Made by a program: the position numbers and the translations under genes | Assembly: GCA_902706205.1 (NCBI GenBank) | Contig: CACSKA010000001.1 | Coordinates: 496,001-560,000 of the forward strand | Reading direction: 5' to 3' | DNA length: 64,000 nt | From: Chryseobacterium sp. 18061 | GTDB taxonomy: Bacteria > Pseudomonadota > Gammaproteobacteria > Enterobacterales > Enterobacteriaceae | Part shown: positions 1 to 10,967 of the stretch, piece after piece | How the letters are laid out: each line of letters starts with the position of its first letter | Numbering within the stretch: the stretch's first letter is position 1 | Notes under the pieces: generated by a model | What the model saw: only the letters and a program-made list of their open reading frames with translations | What the model was told of the DNA's origin: nothing | Database searches by the model: none

Positions 1-73
1 CGAGAACAAAGTGGTTCGCGTTCCTTACGTTGGCGTCGATAAAGACAACCTGGCTCAGTTTATCGGTAAGTAA
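1..73 (+). CDS. mglB: MglB C-terminus (partial)
   Basis: Last codons of the periplasmic galactose/glucose-binding protein of the Mgl ABC importer; the rest lies upstream of the window. The visible residues end ...VPYVGVDKDNLAQFIGK followed by TAA at 71-73, which matches the C-terminus of enterobacterial MglB. mglA follows 99 bases downstream, as in the known mglBAC operon. The identity rests on this short tail plus the operon context. Confidence 0.93.
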   Translation, partial: ENKVVRVPYVGVDKDNLAQFIGK

Positions 74-120
74 TATCTCGGACGCGCTTGCCGCGCCAGT
101 TATAGAAACAATGAAACATC

Positions 121-146
121 TCCCGTGCTGGATGGTCAGCACGGGA
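121..146 (+). promoter_or_regulatory. mglB-mglA intercistronic hairpin
   Basis: A perfect 10-bp stem (TCCCGTGCTG at 121-130, CAGCACGGGA at 137-146) with a 6-base loop lies between mglB and mglA. There is no T-tract. A stable hairpin behind the gene for an abundant binding protein commonly protects the upstream message from 3' decay and lets less transcript reach the ABC genes. That role is inferred. Confidence 0.6.
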
Positions 147-172
147 AAACATCCGCGCAGCCAGGGTTAACT

Positions 173-1693
173 ATGGTCAGCAATAAAACAGAATCGTCAG
201 GTGAAATCTTGTTGGAAATGAGCAATATCAACAAGTCATTTCCTGGCGTCAAAGCGCTCGATAATGTTAATTTAAAAGTCCGTCCTCATTCCATTCACGC
301 ATTAATGGGAGAGAACGGCGCTGGCAAATCGACATTATTAAAATGTTTATTTGGGATCTACCAAAAAGATTCCGGTAGTATTATTTTTCAGGGAAAAGAG
401 ATTGACTTCCACTCGGCTAAAGAAGCACTTGAAAATGGTGTTTCGATGGTGCACCAGGAATTGAACCTGGTTCTCCAGCGCTCGGTGACGGACAATATGT
501 GGTTGGGACGCTACCCGACCAAAGGTGTATTTGTCGACCAGGACAAAATGTATCGCGATACCAAAGCGATATTCGATGAACTGGATATTGATATTGACCC
601 TAACGCTCGCGTGGGAACATTATCTGTATCGCAAATGCAGATGATCGAAATTGCGAAAGCGTTTTCGTATGACGCCAAAATTGTCATTATGGATGAGCCG
701 ACATCTTCCTTAACGGAAAAAGAAGTCAATCATCTGTTTACAATTATCCGTAAACTGAAAGATCGTGGCTGCGGTATTGTTTATATCTCGCATAAAATGG
801 AAGAAATTTTCCAGCTGTGCGATGAGATCACCATCCTGCGTGACGGACAGTGGATTGCCACTCAGCCGCTGGAAGGGCTGGATATGGACAAAATCATTTC
901 CATGATGGTGGGCCGTTCACTGAACCAGCGCTTCCCGGATAAATACAACACACCGGGTGAAACGATCCTTGAGGTGCGTAACCTCACCTCGCTGCGCCAG
1001 CCGTCAATTCGTGACATTTCCTTTGATCTGCGTAAAGGGGAAATCCTTGGTATCGCGGGCCTGGTCGGGGCGAAGCGTACCGATATCGTGGAAACGCTGT
1101 TTGGTATCCGCGAAAAATCAGGCGGCACGATTACCCTGCACGGTAAGAAAATTAATAACCATAGCGCGAATGAAGCCATTAACCACGGTTTCGCGCTGGT
1201 GACTGAAGAGCGTCGTTCGACAGGGATTTACGCGTACCTGGATATCGGTTTTAACTCACTGATTTCCAACATCAAAAATTACCGCGGCAAAGTGGGCCTG
1301 CTGGATAACTCCCGCATGAAGAGCGACACCCAATGGGTAATCGACTCCATGCGTGTAAAAACCCCTGGGCACCGGACGCAAATCGGTTCGCTCTCCGGTG
1401 GTAACCAGCAAAAGGTCATTATTGGACGCTGGTTATTAACGCAGCCGGAAATTTTAATGCTGGATGAACCAACGCGCGGAATTGACGTTGGCGCTAAGTT
1501 TGAAATTTATCAGTTGATTGCGGAGCTTGCGAAAAAAGAGAAAGGGATAATTATCATCTCTTCTGAAATGCCTGAGCTGCTGGGTATTACTGACCGTATT
1601 CTGGTTATGAGTAACGGGATGGTTGCCGGCATTGTTGACACTAAAACGACTACGCAGAACGAAATATTACGTCTTGCGTCTTTGCACCTTTAA
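173..1693 (+). CDS. mglA: galactose/methyl-galactoside ABC importer, ATP-binding protein MglA
   Basis: ATPase that powers uptake of D-galactose, methyl-beta-galactoside and glucose with MglB and MglC. The 506-residue protein has two ABC domains in tandem. The first has Walker [10 protein letters not shown] at residues 46-54 and a MDEPTSS Walker B. The second has the degenerate P-loop typical of sugar ABC ATPases (GLVGAKRTD) and an intact LSGGNQQK signature. The frame is open back to 125, but the [10 protein letters not shown] start at 173 matches known MglA, has AGGG upstream, and lies after the intercistronic hairpin. mglC starts 15 bases after the stop. Confidence 0.97.
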   Translation: MVSNKTESSGEILLEMSNINKSFPGVKALDNVNLKVRPHSIHALMGENGAGKSTLLKCLFGIYQKDSGSIIFQGKEIDFHSAKEALENGVSMVHQELNLVLQRSVTDNMWLGRYPTKGVFVDQDKMYRDTKAIFDELDIDIDPNARVGTLSVSQMQMIEIAKAFSYDAKIVIMDEPTSSLTEKEVNHLFTIIRKLKDRGCGIVYISHKMEEIFQLCDEITILRDGQWIATQPLEGLDMDKIISMMVGRSLNQRFPDKYNTPGETILEVRNLTSLRQPSIRDISFDLRKGEILGIAGLVGAKRTDIVETLFGIREKSGGTITLHGKKINNHSANEAINHGFALVTEERRSTGIYAYLDIGFNSLISNIKNYRGKVGLLDNSRMKSDTQWVIDSMRVKTPGHRTQIGSLSGGNQQKVIIGRWLLTQPEILMLDEPTRGIDVGAKFEIYQLIAELAKKEKGIIIISSEMPELLGITDRILVMSNGMVAGIVDTKTTTQNEILRLASLHL

Positions 1694-1708
1694 GATCAGG
1701 GGCTCCTC

Positions 1709-2719
1709 ATGAGTGCGTTAAATAAAAAAAGCTTTCTCACTTATCTGAAAGAAGGCGGTATTTACGTTGTTCTTTTGGTATTACTGGCCATCATTATTTT
1801 CCAGGACCCCACGTTCTTAAGTCTGCTGAACTTAAGTAACATCCTGACTCAGTCATCTGTTCGTATTATTATTGCCCTCGGTGTCGCGGGGCTGATTGTT
1901 ACTCAGGGTACTGACCTTTCTGCTGGTCGTCAGGTGGGTCTGGCGGCGGTTATCGCGGCAACGCTGTTGCAGTCTGTTGATAACGCCAACAAGGTGTTCC
2001 CGGATTTGGCTACGCTGCCGATTCCAGTGGTGCTGCTGATTGTCTGTGCCATCGGTGCGGTGATTGGCCTGGTGAACGGGATTATCATCGCTTACCTGAA
2101 CGTAACGCCGTTTATCACGACGTTGGGTACGATGATCATCGTGTACGGTATCAACTCCCTGTACTACGATTTCGTCGGCGCGTCGCCGGTGTCGGGCTTT
2201 GACTCGCACTTCTCGACGTTTACTCAAGGGTTTATCGCGCTGGGGACATTCAGACTCTCGTACATCACTTTCTACGCGTTAATTGCGACGTTGTTTGTTT
2301 GGGTACTGTGGAACAAAACCCGCTTTGGTAAAAATATTTTCGCCATCGGCGGTAACCCAGACGCAGCACGCGTATCCGGCGTTAACGTGGCCCTTAACCT
2401 GCTGATGATTTACGCGCTGTCCGGTGTGTTCTACGCCTTCGGCGGGATGCTGGAAGCGGGCCGTATCGGCTCGGCAACCAACAACCTCGGCTTCATGTAT
2501 GAGCTGGATGCGATTGCCGCCTGCGTGGTCGGCGGAGTGTCATTCAGCGGCGGCGTCGGGACGGTTATCGGGGTGGTGACCGGTGTTATCATCTTTACCG
2601 TCATCAACTATGGTTTGACCTATATCGGTGTTAACCCGTACTGGCAGTATATTATCAAGGGCGGCATCATTATCTTTGCTGTGGCGCTTGATTCACTGAA
2701 GTATGCCCGTAAGAAGTAA
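1709..2719 (+). CDS. mglC: galactose/methyl-galactoside ABC importer, permease MglC
   Basis: Inner-membrane channel of the Mgl importer, 336 residues, with many hydrophobic helices and the conserved ribose/galactose permease segment around LIVTQGTDLSAGRQVGLAAV. It is translated from an ATG preceded by AGGGG. It is the last gene of the mgl operon and is followed directly by a strong terminator. Length and sequence are as in E. coli MglC. Confidence 0.97.
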   Translation: MSALNKKSFLTYLKEGGIYVVLLVLLAIIIFQDPTFLSLLNLSNILTQSSVRIIIALGVAGLIVTQGTDLSAGRQVGLAAVIAATLLQSVDNANKVFPDLATLPIPVVLLIVCAIGAVIGLVNGIIIAYLNVTPFITTLGTMIIVYGINSLYYDFVGASPVSGFDSHFSTFTQGFIALGTFRLSYITFYALIATLFVWVLWNKTRFGKNIFAIGGNPDAARVSGVNVALNLLMIYALSGVFYAFGGMLEAGRIGSATNNLGFMYELDAIAACVVGGVSFSGGVGTVIGVVTGVIIFTVINYGLTYIGVNPYWQYIIKGGIIIFAVALDSLKYARKK

Positions 2720-2739
2720 TCTTTCGTGTAGCAGCGATA

Positions 2740-2770
2740 AAAACCCGCCGTGAGAATGGCGGGTTTTTTC
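2740..2770 (+). terminator. mgl operon rho-independent terminator
   Basis: AACCCGCC and GGCGGGTT form an 8-bp stem around GTGAGAAT, followed by a T-run (TTTTTT). It lies 20 bases after the mglC stop. Confidence 0.9.
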
Positions 2771-2793
2771 GTTTATCACCTTGGTGATAAACG
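2770..2793. promoter_or_regulatory. 24-bp dyad after the mgl terminator
   Basis: CGTTTATCACC and GGTGATAAACG are perfect inverted repeats separated by TT, starting at the last base of the mgl terminator. No T-run follows. It could be a second hairpin or a protein-binding site for the cyclase gene that starts at 2974. The rest of 2794-2973 shows no feature I can support. Confidence 0.45.
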
Positions 2794-2973
2794 TCCGTGT
2801 AAATTTAAACAAATTATTCCTCCGATTGTTATTTCACCTTTGGCAGAATTTGTCCTCAAATGCCTTTTCTGATCGTGGCTTTCCGCTCGGGAATATCCCG
2901 CCTTAAGCAATCGTATTTCCTGCCGGTGACAAGAAAACTGCCACGTCTGTGTGATATCAACATTGAGTAATTC

Positions 2974-4341
2974 ATGAGCTATAGTGAAAAAATTGTAAAA
3001 GAATGGATGGAGTTTTCATGTGTTCTTCCGGAACCGGTTTTGGTGATGTTAACCACGATCGCGGAAGAAAAAGCAGGTGTATTGGCCGATGAGTTTTACC
3101 GCGTTATGCTCACTGATACCCATGCTAGCGTGTATATCAGTTCTGACGTCGTGCACTCTCGCCTTCGCAACTCAATGAAAAAGTGGATTATTAACACGCT
3201 GACCCTGAAAGGGGATGCGCTCCTGGGGTTCGCCGCGCATCAGTATGAGATTGGCAATATCCACTCACGCGTGGGTATTCCAGCAAGCCTGGTGCTGAAA
3301 GGCATGCGGATTATTACTCAGGAAATGCTGACCTATATTCAGTCGCTGTCGTTTGAGCCGCAAATCAGCGTGCTGATGCAGAAATATGTTTCGGTATCGA
3401 TTCAGATTGCCAGCGAACTGATGACTTATGCCTATGAAAACTATCAGCTCAACGAAGCGAAGAACGAAGAGTCTTACCGCATATCCAACCTGATTGATAA
3501 TCCTGAACTCGAAAAAGGCAAACAGCAGGCGGCGTTGTTTAACTGGGAAAACGGGCTGATGTACGCCCTGGTATCGCGCACCAGCAATATCCAGTCTTAC
3601 CTGTTAAACGACTCGGAGTTTGGCCTGTGGTTTCGTCACAAATGTGGCCAGCATTTTGGCAATCAGCCGGAAATTTCCAAAATTGGAATGCTGATTGAAG
3701 AGATCGACGGCATGCTGCAAAAAACCGCCAATACCGAAGGCAGTGCGCTGGAGTATATTCAGTCGTTATTAAGCGATATCCGCGCGAAAACAATGATTAT
3801 CAATAACTTATTTACGTCGCTATTTGAAGATGCAACGCGTCTGGAAAACGGCAAAGATACGCTAACTAAGCTGCTCAACCGCCGCTTTATGTCCACCATT
3901 CTCAAGCACGAAGTGAAGCTGGTGATGGAGAACGGGCGTAATTTGTCGGTGGTGATGCTGGATATCGATCACTTCAAAAAGATCAACGACACCTGGGGCC
4001 ACTCTGCGGGCGACGACGTATTACGTCATCTCGCCACGATCCTCACCGATAACACCCGCGCCAGTGACTACGTGTTCCGCTACGGTGGGGAAGAGTTCAT
4101 GATTGTGTATCTGGAATACAGCAAACAGCAGACGCTTAATTTTGTTGAGTCTATCCGTGAGAAGATTTTCAGCACGCCGTGTGAGATGCCTGACGGCTAT
4201 AAGCTGCAGCTGAGCGCCTCGTTTGGTGTTAGCCACTTTCGCGGACACCCGGACTATCAAAAACTGGTGGATGAAGCGGACAAAGCATTATACGAAGCAA
4301 AAAACACTGGCCGTAACAAGGTCGTGGAGTTTACAGCGTAA
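2974..4341 (+). CDS. globin-coupled (heme) diguanylate cyclase, DosC-like
   Basis: Predicted oxygen/gas-regulated enzyme making cyclic-di-GMP from two GTP. The 455-residue protein starts with a globin-coupled sensor domain (about 1-155). Residues aligning to the heme-pocket residues of E. coli DosC are present: Tyr42 (EFYRVM), Leu64 and proximal His97 (NIHSRVGIP). A middle linker (about 165-290) leads to a GGDEF domain with metal-binding LDIDHFK, an intact GGEEF at 371-375, and an RxxD product-inhibition site (RASD, 362-365) five residues before it. The enzyme should therefore be active and feedback-controlled. It has no membrane segment. It sits between mglC and sanA, which adjoin in E. coli, and has no DosP partner nearby. 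Confidence 0.88.
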   Translation: MSYSEKIVKEWMEFSCVLPEPVLVMLTTIAEEKAGVLADEFYRVMLTDTHASVYISSDVVHSRLRNSMKKWIINTLTLKGDALLGFAAHQYEIGNIHSRVGIPASLVLKGMRIITQEMLTYIQSLSFEPQISVLMQKYVSVSIQIASELMTYAYENYQLNEAKNEESYRISNLIDNPELEKGKQQAALFNWENGLMYALVSRTSNIQSYLLNDSEFGLWFRHKCGQHFGNQPEISKIGMLIEEIDGMLQKTANTEGSALEYIQSLLSDIRAKTMIINNLFTSLFEDATRLENGKDTLTKLLNRRFMSTILKHEVKLVMENGRNLSVVMLDIDHFKKINDTWGHSAGDDVLRHLATILTDNTRASDYVFRYGGEEFMIVYLEYSKQQTLNFVESIREKIFSTPCEMPDGYKLQLSASFGVSHFRGHPDYQKLVDEADKALYEAKNTGRNKVVEFTA

Positions 4342-4353
4342 CCTGCCTTAACC

Positions 4354-4373
4354 TGCCGCCGGTTCCCCGGCGG

Positions 4374-4374
<1 letters not shown>
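4354..4374. terminator. hairpin between convergent cyclase gene and sanA
   Basis: CCGCCGG (4356-4362) and CCGGCGG (4367-4373) form a GC-rich stem between the stops of two convergent genes. There is no clear T-run on either strand, so it is a weak or bidirectional terminator candidate. Confidence 0.45.
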
Positions 4375-5124
<750 letters not shown>

Positions 5125-5186
5125 TCAGGCTACTGTACCCGCGTGTCAATCGCAAGAAACAGTAGTTTAATTGGGGGGATTTTCAA

Positions 5187-5213
5187 CAGAGCGGGCGTTT
5201 TGCCCGCTCTGTG
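5187..5213 (-). terminator. hairpin downstream of cdd
   Basis: ACAGAGCGGGC and GCCCGCTCTGT pair as an 11-bp stem immediately after the cdd stop. The T-tract on the minus strand is poor, so it may attenuate transcription rather than fully separate cdd from sanA. Confidence 0.6.
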
Positions 5214-5216
5214 ATA

Positions 5217-6101
5217 TCAGGCCAGCAGCGTGCGGTCGATATTCTGACAGCCCAGCGCTTTCAGGGTGGCGACGGTGGCATCCCACTGAATCAACGGCGC
5301 ATCGGCGCGTTCGGCCAGTATTGCCCGCTGAATGTCTGGATAATCGTAACCGTTCAGGCTCAGCAGATTCAATGCACCCTGTAATGGCGGCAGTGTCGGG
5401 TTGAATGCGGCGTTCTCGGCATAGCTGCCGGAGAAAATCGTGCCGTCGTGCAGTTCCAGCGCCACGCCGGACGGGGACTTGCTGTATGGCGCATGACAAC
5501 GGTTGGCAGCCTGGATCGCGGCCTGGGTCAGCGCATCGCCATCCAGCGGATAACCGTGGTCCTGAGCATCCATCAGCAGGGTTTTGATATCCAAATCTTT
5601 CGGGCCAAACGCGTCCGGGAGATAGTCTTTCAGGGTGTGCGGTTCGCGTCCTGGTAGATTGATTTGCAGTTCAAGTCCGCTGTTCAGTTCGTTCATAAAC
5701 TGACGGCAGTGGCCGCACGGTGTGTAGTTCACGGTAATGGCTTTCAGCGCTTTTTCACCGCGAAGCCAGGCGTGGCTGATGGCGCTTTGTTCCGCGTGAA
5801 CGGTTTGCTGCATGGTGGCGCCGATAAATTCCATATTGCCGCCGAAATACCAGGTACCGCTCACGCCGCGGGCGATAGCGCCAACGTTGAAGTGGGAAAG
5901 GTCAGCCCGGGCGCAGGCAGCCGCCAGTGGCAGCAGCGCGAAAGCCAGCGCGTCTTCGTCCAGTCTCGTGGCTGATTTCAGCCCAGAGACCTGCTCAGCG
6001 CTCAGCATGGCAGGGAAATGCACATCAGCGAGCACCGGAGCGAGGGCTGACTGCAGTTCCGCACTGAGTTGCGGGAAAGCAGATTGAAAACGTGGATGCA
6101 T
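5217..6101 (-). CDS. cdd: cytidine deaminase
   Basis: Deaminates cytidine and deoxycytidine to uridine and deoxyuridine in pyrimidine salvage. The 294-residue two-domain form is typical of enterobacteria. The zinc site is complete: His102 and catalytic Glu104 in VHAEQSA, and Cys129 and Cys132 in PCGHC. The second half is the degenerate C-terminal domain that completes the dimer's active site. A promoter with a CRP site lies upstream, which fits the known cAMP-CRP/CytR control of this gene. Confidence 0.97.
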   Translation of the reverse strand: MHPRFQSAFPQLSAELQSALAPVLADVHFPAMLSAEQVSGLKSATRLDEDALAFALLPLAAACARADLSHFNVGAIARGVSGTWYFGGNMEFIGATMQQTVHAEQSAISHAWLRGEKALKAITVNYTPCGHCRQFMNELNSGLELQINLPGREPHTLKDYLPDAFGPKDLDIKTLLMDAQDHGYPLDGDALTQAAIQAANRCHAPYSKSPSGVALELHDGTIFSGSYAENAAFNPTLPPLQGALNLLSLNGYDYPDIQRAILAERADAPLIQWDATVATLKALGCQNIDRTLLA

Positions 6102-6133
6102 GGCAATTGCCTCATTACAGGTTAAGGGATGAC

Positions 6134-6179
6134 AGTGTACGGACCTGTTAACGGCTAATGTGTGATTTAGATCTTATTT
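6134..6179 (-). promoter_or_regulatory. cdd promoter with CRP site
   Basis: On the minus strand a CRP-like 22-mer (6158-6179; AAATAAGATCTAAATCACACAT) is followed by a -10 hexamer TACACT (6139-6134). If transcription starts near 6127, the CRP site centres at about -41.5, the class II geometry. The arrangement resembles the E. coli cdd promoter, where CytR also acts. A second, weaker CRP-like half-site lies near 6210-6225. Confidence 0.75.
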
Positions 6180-6226
6180 TTTATGCAACCAATGAAAATC
6201 GAATGAAAATTGTGTGATGTGTCGCG

Positions 6227-7356
<1,130 letters not shown>

Positions 7357-7366
7357 TTAAACCCTA

Positions 7367-7388
7367 AAATGTGCCACCGGTCACATCA
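7367..7388. promoter_or_regulatory. CRP-like site between yohJ and dusC
   Basis: The core TGTGCCACCGGTCACA (7370-7385) matches TGTGA-N6-TCACA at all but one position and has flanking A/T bases. A TATGAT-like -10 for yohJ lies on the minus strand at 7353-7348, but the spacing is not an exact class II fit. The target gene is therefore uncertain, with yohJK more likely than dusC. Confidence 0.5.
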
Positions 7389-7542
7389 TGATTTATGAGC
7401 ATACAAAATATTCCCTTTTGGCACCCTGGGCAAAGCGCTAAAAAGCGCAAGAAATCTATGGCATACAGTGTAGTTGAAATGGCGCTTCAAACCGCGGGGT
7501 AACAACGCTACCATAGCGCTCCATTTTTCTCTGGATACTGAT

Positions 7543-8490
7543 ATGCGTGTTCTGCTGGCGCCGATGGAAGGCGTACTTGATTCGCTGGTTCGTGGGTTAC
7601 TGACTGAGGTCAACGACTACGATCTGTGCATCACCGAATTTCTGCGGGTGGTGGATCAGCTGCTGCCTGCAAAATCCTTCCACCGTCTGTGCCCGGAGCT
7701 GCTGAATAACAGCCGGACCGATTCCGGCACGCTGGTGCGCGTCCAGCTGCTGGGCCAGCATCCACAATGGCTGGCGGAGAACGCTGCCCGCGCCGTGGAA
7801 CTCGGTTCATGGGGCGTGGATCTTAACTGTGGCTGTCCATCGAAAGTGGTGAATGGCAGCGGCGGCGGGGCGACGCTGTTAAAAGACCCTGATCTCATTT
7901 TTCGCGGCGCAAAAGCGATGCGTGAAGCCGTGCCCGCCCACTTGCCGGTAACGGTGAAAGTACGCCTCGGATGGGACAGCAGCGACCGTCAGTTTGAGAT
8001 TGCCGATGCCGTTCAACAGGCGGGCGCGACGGAACTGGTTGTGCACGGTCGCACCAAAGACGACGGTTACAAAGCTGACCGCATTAACTGGCAGGCGATT
8101 GCCGACATCCGCAGCCGGTTGTCGATTCCGGTTATCGCCAACGGCGAAATCTGGGACTGGCAAAGCGCGCAGGAGTGCATGGCGACCACCGGCTGTGATT
8201 CGGTCATGATAGGCCGCGGAGCGCTAAACATTCCTAATCTGAGCCGAGTGGTGAAATTCAACGCACCGCGCATGCCGTGGCTGGAAGTGACGGAACTGCT
8301 GCGCAAATACAGCCGTCTGGAAAAGCAGGGCGATACCGGGCTGTACCATGTGGCGCGCATTAAACAGTGGCTCGGCTACCTGCGAAAAGAGTATGACGAG
8401 GCCACCACGCTGTTCACCACCATCCGCACCTTGCAGGATTCGAATTCCATCGCTGACGCCATTGAGAAATACGCCCAGCATCAACGCTGA
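7543..8490 (+). CDS. dusC: tRNA-dihydrouridine(16) synthase DusC
   Basis: FMN- and NADPH-dependent enzyme that reduces U16 of tRNA to dihydrouridine. The 315-residue protein has the Dus signature [17 protein letters not shown], with Cys98 as the catalytic cysteine, and the FMN phosphate loop in ANGEIWDW and IGRGAL. The [10 protein letters not shown] start at 7543 matches E. coli DusC; in-frame upstream codons are not conserved. It runs convergent with the methyltransferase gene, whose stop is 1 base away. Confidence 0.96.
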   Translation: MRVLLAPMEGVLDSLVRGLLTEVNDYDLCITEFLRVVDQLLPAKSFHRLCPELLNNSRTDSGTLVRVQLLGQHPQWLAENAARAVELGSWGVDLNCGCPSKVVNGSGGGATLLKDPDLIFRGAKAMREAVPAHLPVTVKVRLGWDSSDRQFEIADAVQQAGATELVVHGRTKDDGYKADRINWQAIADIRSRLSIPVIANGEIWDWQSAQECMATTGCDSVMIGRGALNIPNLSRVVKFNAPRMPWLEVTELLRKYSRLEKQGDTGLYHVARIKQWLGYLRKEYDEATTLFTTIRTLQDSNSIADAIEKYAQHQR

Positions 8491-8491
8491 A

Positions 8492-9226
8492 TCAGCCCGG
8501 TTTCCGCGCACTCAACAGAAATAGCATCGGACGCTCTTTCTCTTCTGCAAGCCCCGGGTTCGCCTTAACCTGCTCCGCGCTCGGGCCCCATTCATCGAGG
8601 TGTTCAATCGCAAAGCCCGAGGCAATCAGCGCGTTTATCCACGTGGCCAGTTTGCGGTGCTGCTTCTTCACGCCATCGGCAAACCAGTTACTGATGCGTT
8701 CGCCTTCCTGCTGATAATGATTCACCGGCCAGGATTTCTGTCCGTCGTTATCGACGAACCAACCCTGCTGTAGCGCCGCCGTGTAAATCGGGTGCTCGGC
8801 GGAAAACACCAGCCGTCCGCCCGGTTTCAGCGCCTGAAACAGCGTGGCGAACAGTCCGTCGATATCACGCAAATAATGCAGGGCCAGCGAGCTGTAGGCT
8901 AAATCGAGGCTCTCAGCGGGCAGCGACAGCGTTTCGAGGTCAGCGCGCTGATAGTGGATCTGCGGCGCAGCGGTCATTTCTCTGGCGCGATTGAGCATCA
9001 TTTCTGATACGTCAACGCCCAGTACGTAGGCCGCGCCGTGCTCCTGCGCCCAACGGCAAAACCAACCGTAGCCGCAGCCTAAATCGATAATCTGTTTGCC
9101 CTGCATGGTTGGCAGCAAGGCCTGCAGCGTCGGCCATTCGGGTGCGCCATCCAGTCCTTTAACCGAGCGGTCGAGGGTGGCGTAACCGGCAAAAAACTGC
9201 GGGTTGTCGTAAATATTCTGAGTCAT
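8492..9226 (-). CDS. class I SAM-dependent methyltransferase
   Basis: 244-residue soluble protein with a Rossmann-type methyltransferase fold: motif I DLGCGYGWFCRWA (about 48-60), an acidic residue ending strand 2 in VLGVDVS, and motif IV-like LDLAYSSLALHYL. It belongs to the broad UbiE/BioC-like group. The substrate cannot be read from the sequence. The gene is not part of the E. coli K-12 order here, so it is accessory to the backbone. The long gap to mdtQ (9227-9476) should hold both promoters. Confidence 0.85.
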   Translation of the reverse strand: MTQNIYDNPQFFAGYATLDRSVKGLDGAPEWPTLQALLPTMQGKQIIDLGCGYGWFCRWAQEHGAAYVLGVDVSEMMLNRAREMTAAPQIHYQRADLETLSLPAESLDLAYSSLALHYLRDIDGLFATLFQALKPGGRLVFSAEHPIYTAALQQGWFVDNDGQKSWPVNHYQQEGERISNWFADGVKKQHRKLATWINALIASGFAIEHLDEWGPSAEQVKANPGLAEEKERPMLFLLSARKPG

Positions 9227-9476
9227 AGACCCTCCCTGAGGTGATTGTTATACGGCCCACCGAAACCCTTCAGTGCGACCGGGTGAGTATAAACCTTCTC
9301 TCGTCAGGCGTTGTCAATTCAGACCGCTTTTTATGGGCTAAGATTCTGGAGTCAGTGTGGAGATCAATGTCCGGATATGTCTGGCTATTGCTTTTTAGAG
9401 GTTGACACGCTTTCCTAAACATCAATCTGCATTTTTATAATAAAATGCGCGTCCTTTCCGAAAACAGAATAACGAT

Positions 9477-10910
9477 ATGAAACGTACTGCTCTTGTTGCA
9501 GCAATGCTCAGTTTGCCGCTGTCTGCTGTATTGTCCGGTTGCGCGCCGTCTCACGACACGGGTGCTCCTGTTAAACAGCAATTACCTGCTTCTCATGTTG
9601 ATAACACCCTTCCGGTGGCCCTGCAAAATGGCTGGCCGCAGAGTTCGTGGTGGGAGGATTATCGCGATCCTCAGCTCAACAACCTGATCAACAGCGCATT
9701 AAGCAATGCGCCTGATATGCAGGTGGCGCAGCAGCGCATCAAACTGGCAGAAGCACAGGCGCAGATGGCGCAATCCCAGCTCGGCCCGGAAGTGGATTTC
9801 GGCGCTGACGTTGAGCGTCAACAAATGTCTGCTGAAGGTCTGATGGGGCCGTTTGCGACTCACGAAGGCGGTGGCCCGTGGTACACCAACGGCACGCTGG
9901 GCCTGACCGCAGGCTGGGATCTCGACCTGTGGGGCAAAAACCGCGCCCTGGTACAGTCACGTATCGGGATGGTCAAAGCCCGCTCCGCAGAGCTGGCGCA
10001 AACCCGCCAGGTGCTGGCGAGCAGCGTAGCGCGTCTTTACTGGCAATGGCAGACCGAAGCGGGCATCAAGCAGGTACTCGAGCAGGTTAAGCAGGAACAG
10101 AGCAGCATTATCTCCGTTGATAAAGCGCTCTATTCCCGCGGCATCACCTCCTCCGTGGAAGGGGCGGAGAACGACATCAGCGTCAGCAAAACCGATCAGC
10201 AGCTGACTGAAGTCGCCGGTAACATGAAGGAAATCGAAGCCCGTCTGATGGCGCTGACCAACAGCCAGAGCAGTGCGCTGTCGCTGCATCAGGTTGCACT
10301 TCCGACGGTGAAAACTCAGATGCCTGCATCGCTCGGCTACGACCTGCTGGCGCGTCGTCCTGACCTCCAGGAAGCGAACTGGTATATCCAGTCTTCGATG
10401 AGCGAAGTGGATGCGGCGAAAGCGGCGTTCTATCCGGACATCAACCTGATGGGCTTCCTGCAGCAGGATGCGTTGCACCTGAGCGACCTGTTCAAGCATT
10501 CGGCGAACCAGATGGGCATCACCGCCGGTCTGACGCTGCCGATTTTCGACAGTGGTCGCCTGAATGCGAACCTTGATATCGCCGATGCGCAGCGTGATTT
10601 GTCAGTTGCCAACTACAACAAAGCGGTGGTGGATGCGGTCAATCAGGTCGCGAAAACCGCCAGCCAGCTGGAAACGCTGATGGAGAAAAACCAACAGCAA
10701 CAGCAGGTGCTAAAAGACTCTGACCGCGTAGTGCAGCAGGCGCAGGCGCGACTGTCGGCCGGGATCCTGTCTGGCTCTCAGGTTAGCATGGCGAAACTGC
10801 CTTCCTTGCAGGAGCAAATCGGTTCGCTGCGCCTTCAGGGCCAGTGGGTTGATGCCAGCATTCAACTGACCTCCGCGCTGGGTGGCGGCTACCACTACAC
10901 CGGAAAATAA
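9477..10910 (+). CDS. mdtQ: outer-membrane efflux lipoprotein MdtQ (NodT family)
   Basis: 477-residue TolC-like outer-membrane factor of the NodT/OprM class, the exit duct of a tripartite multidrug efflux pump. The signal peptide ends in a lipobox LSGC with Cys22 as the acylated residue. Two outer-membrane efflux repeats follow, including the conserved ARRPDLQEANW segment. It is encoded alone, with no inner-membrane pump or adaptor beside it. The frame is complete, whereas the K-12 copy (yohG) is annotated as disrupted. Confidence 0.93.
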   Translation: MKRTALVAAMLSLPLSAVLSGCAPSHDTGAPVKQQLPASHVDNTLPVALQNGWPQSSWWEDYRDPQLNNLINSALSNAPDMQVAQQRIKLAEAQAQMAQSQLGPEVDFGADVERQQMSAEGLMGPFATHEGGGPWYTNGTLGLTAGWDLDLWGKNRALVQSRIGMVKARSAELAQTRQVLASSVARLYWQWQTEAGIKQVLEQVKQEQSSIISVDKALYSRGITSSVEGAENDISVSKTDQQLTEVAGNMKEIEARLMALTNSQSSALSLHQVALPTVKTQMPASLGYDLLARRPDLQEANWYIQSSMSEVDAAKAAFYPDINLMGFLQQDALHLSDLFKHSANQMGITAGLTLPIFDSGRLNANLDIADAQRDLSVANYNKAVVDAVNQVAKTASQLETLMEKNQQQQQVLKDSDRVVQQAQARLSAGILSGSQVSMAKLPSLQEQIGSLRLQGQWVDASIQLTSALGGGYHYTGK

Positions 10911-10967
10911 TCCCCCGCAGTGTGACTTTCCTATACTTACCTCCTGGGCTAACGCCAGGAGGTTCTC

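Noticed and set aside
125-172. Longer N-terminus for MglA from ATG 125
   Set aside because: The first 16 codons run through the intercistronic hairpin, have no ribosome site and are absent from known MglA.
9402-9441. TTGACA and TATAAT in front of mdtQ read as one strong sigma70 promoter
   Set aside because: TTGACA at 9402-9407 and TATAAT at 9436-9441 are 28 bases apart, too far for one promoter; only the TATAAT may be used, with a poor -35.
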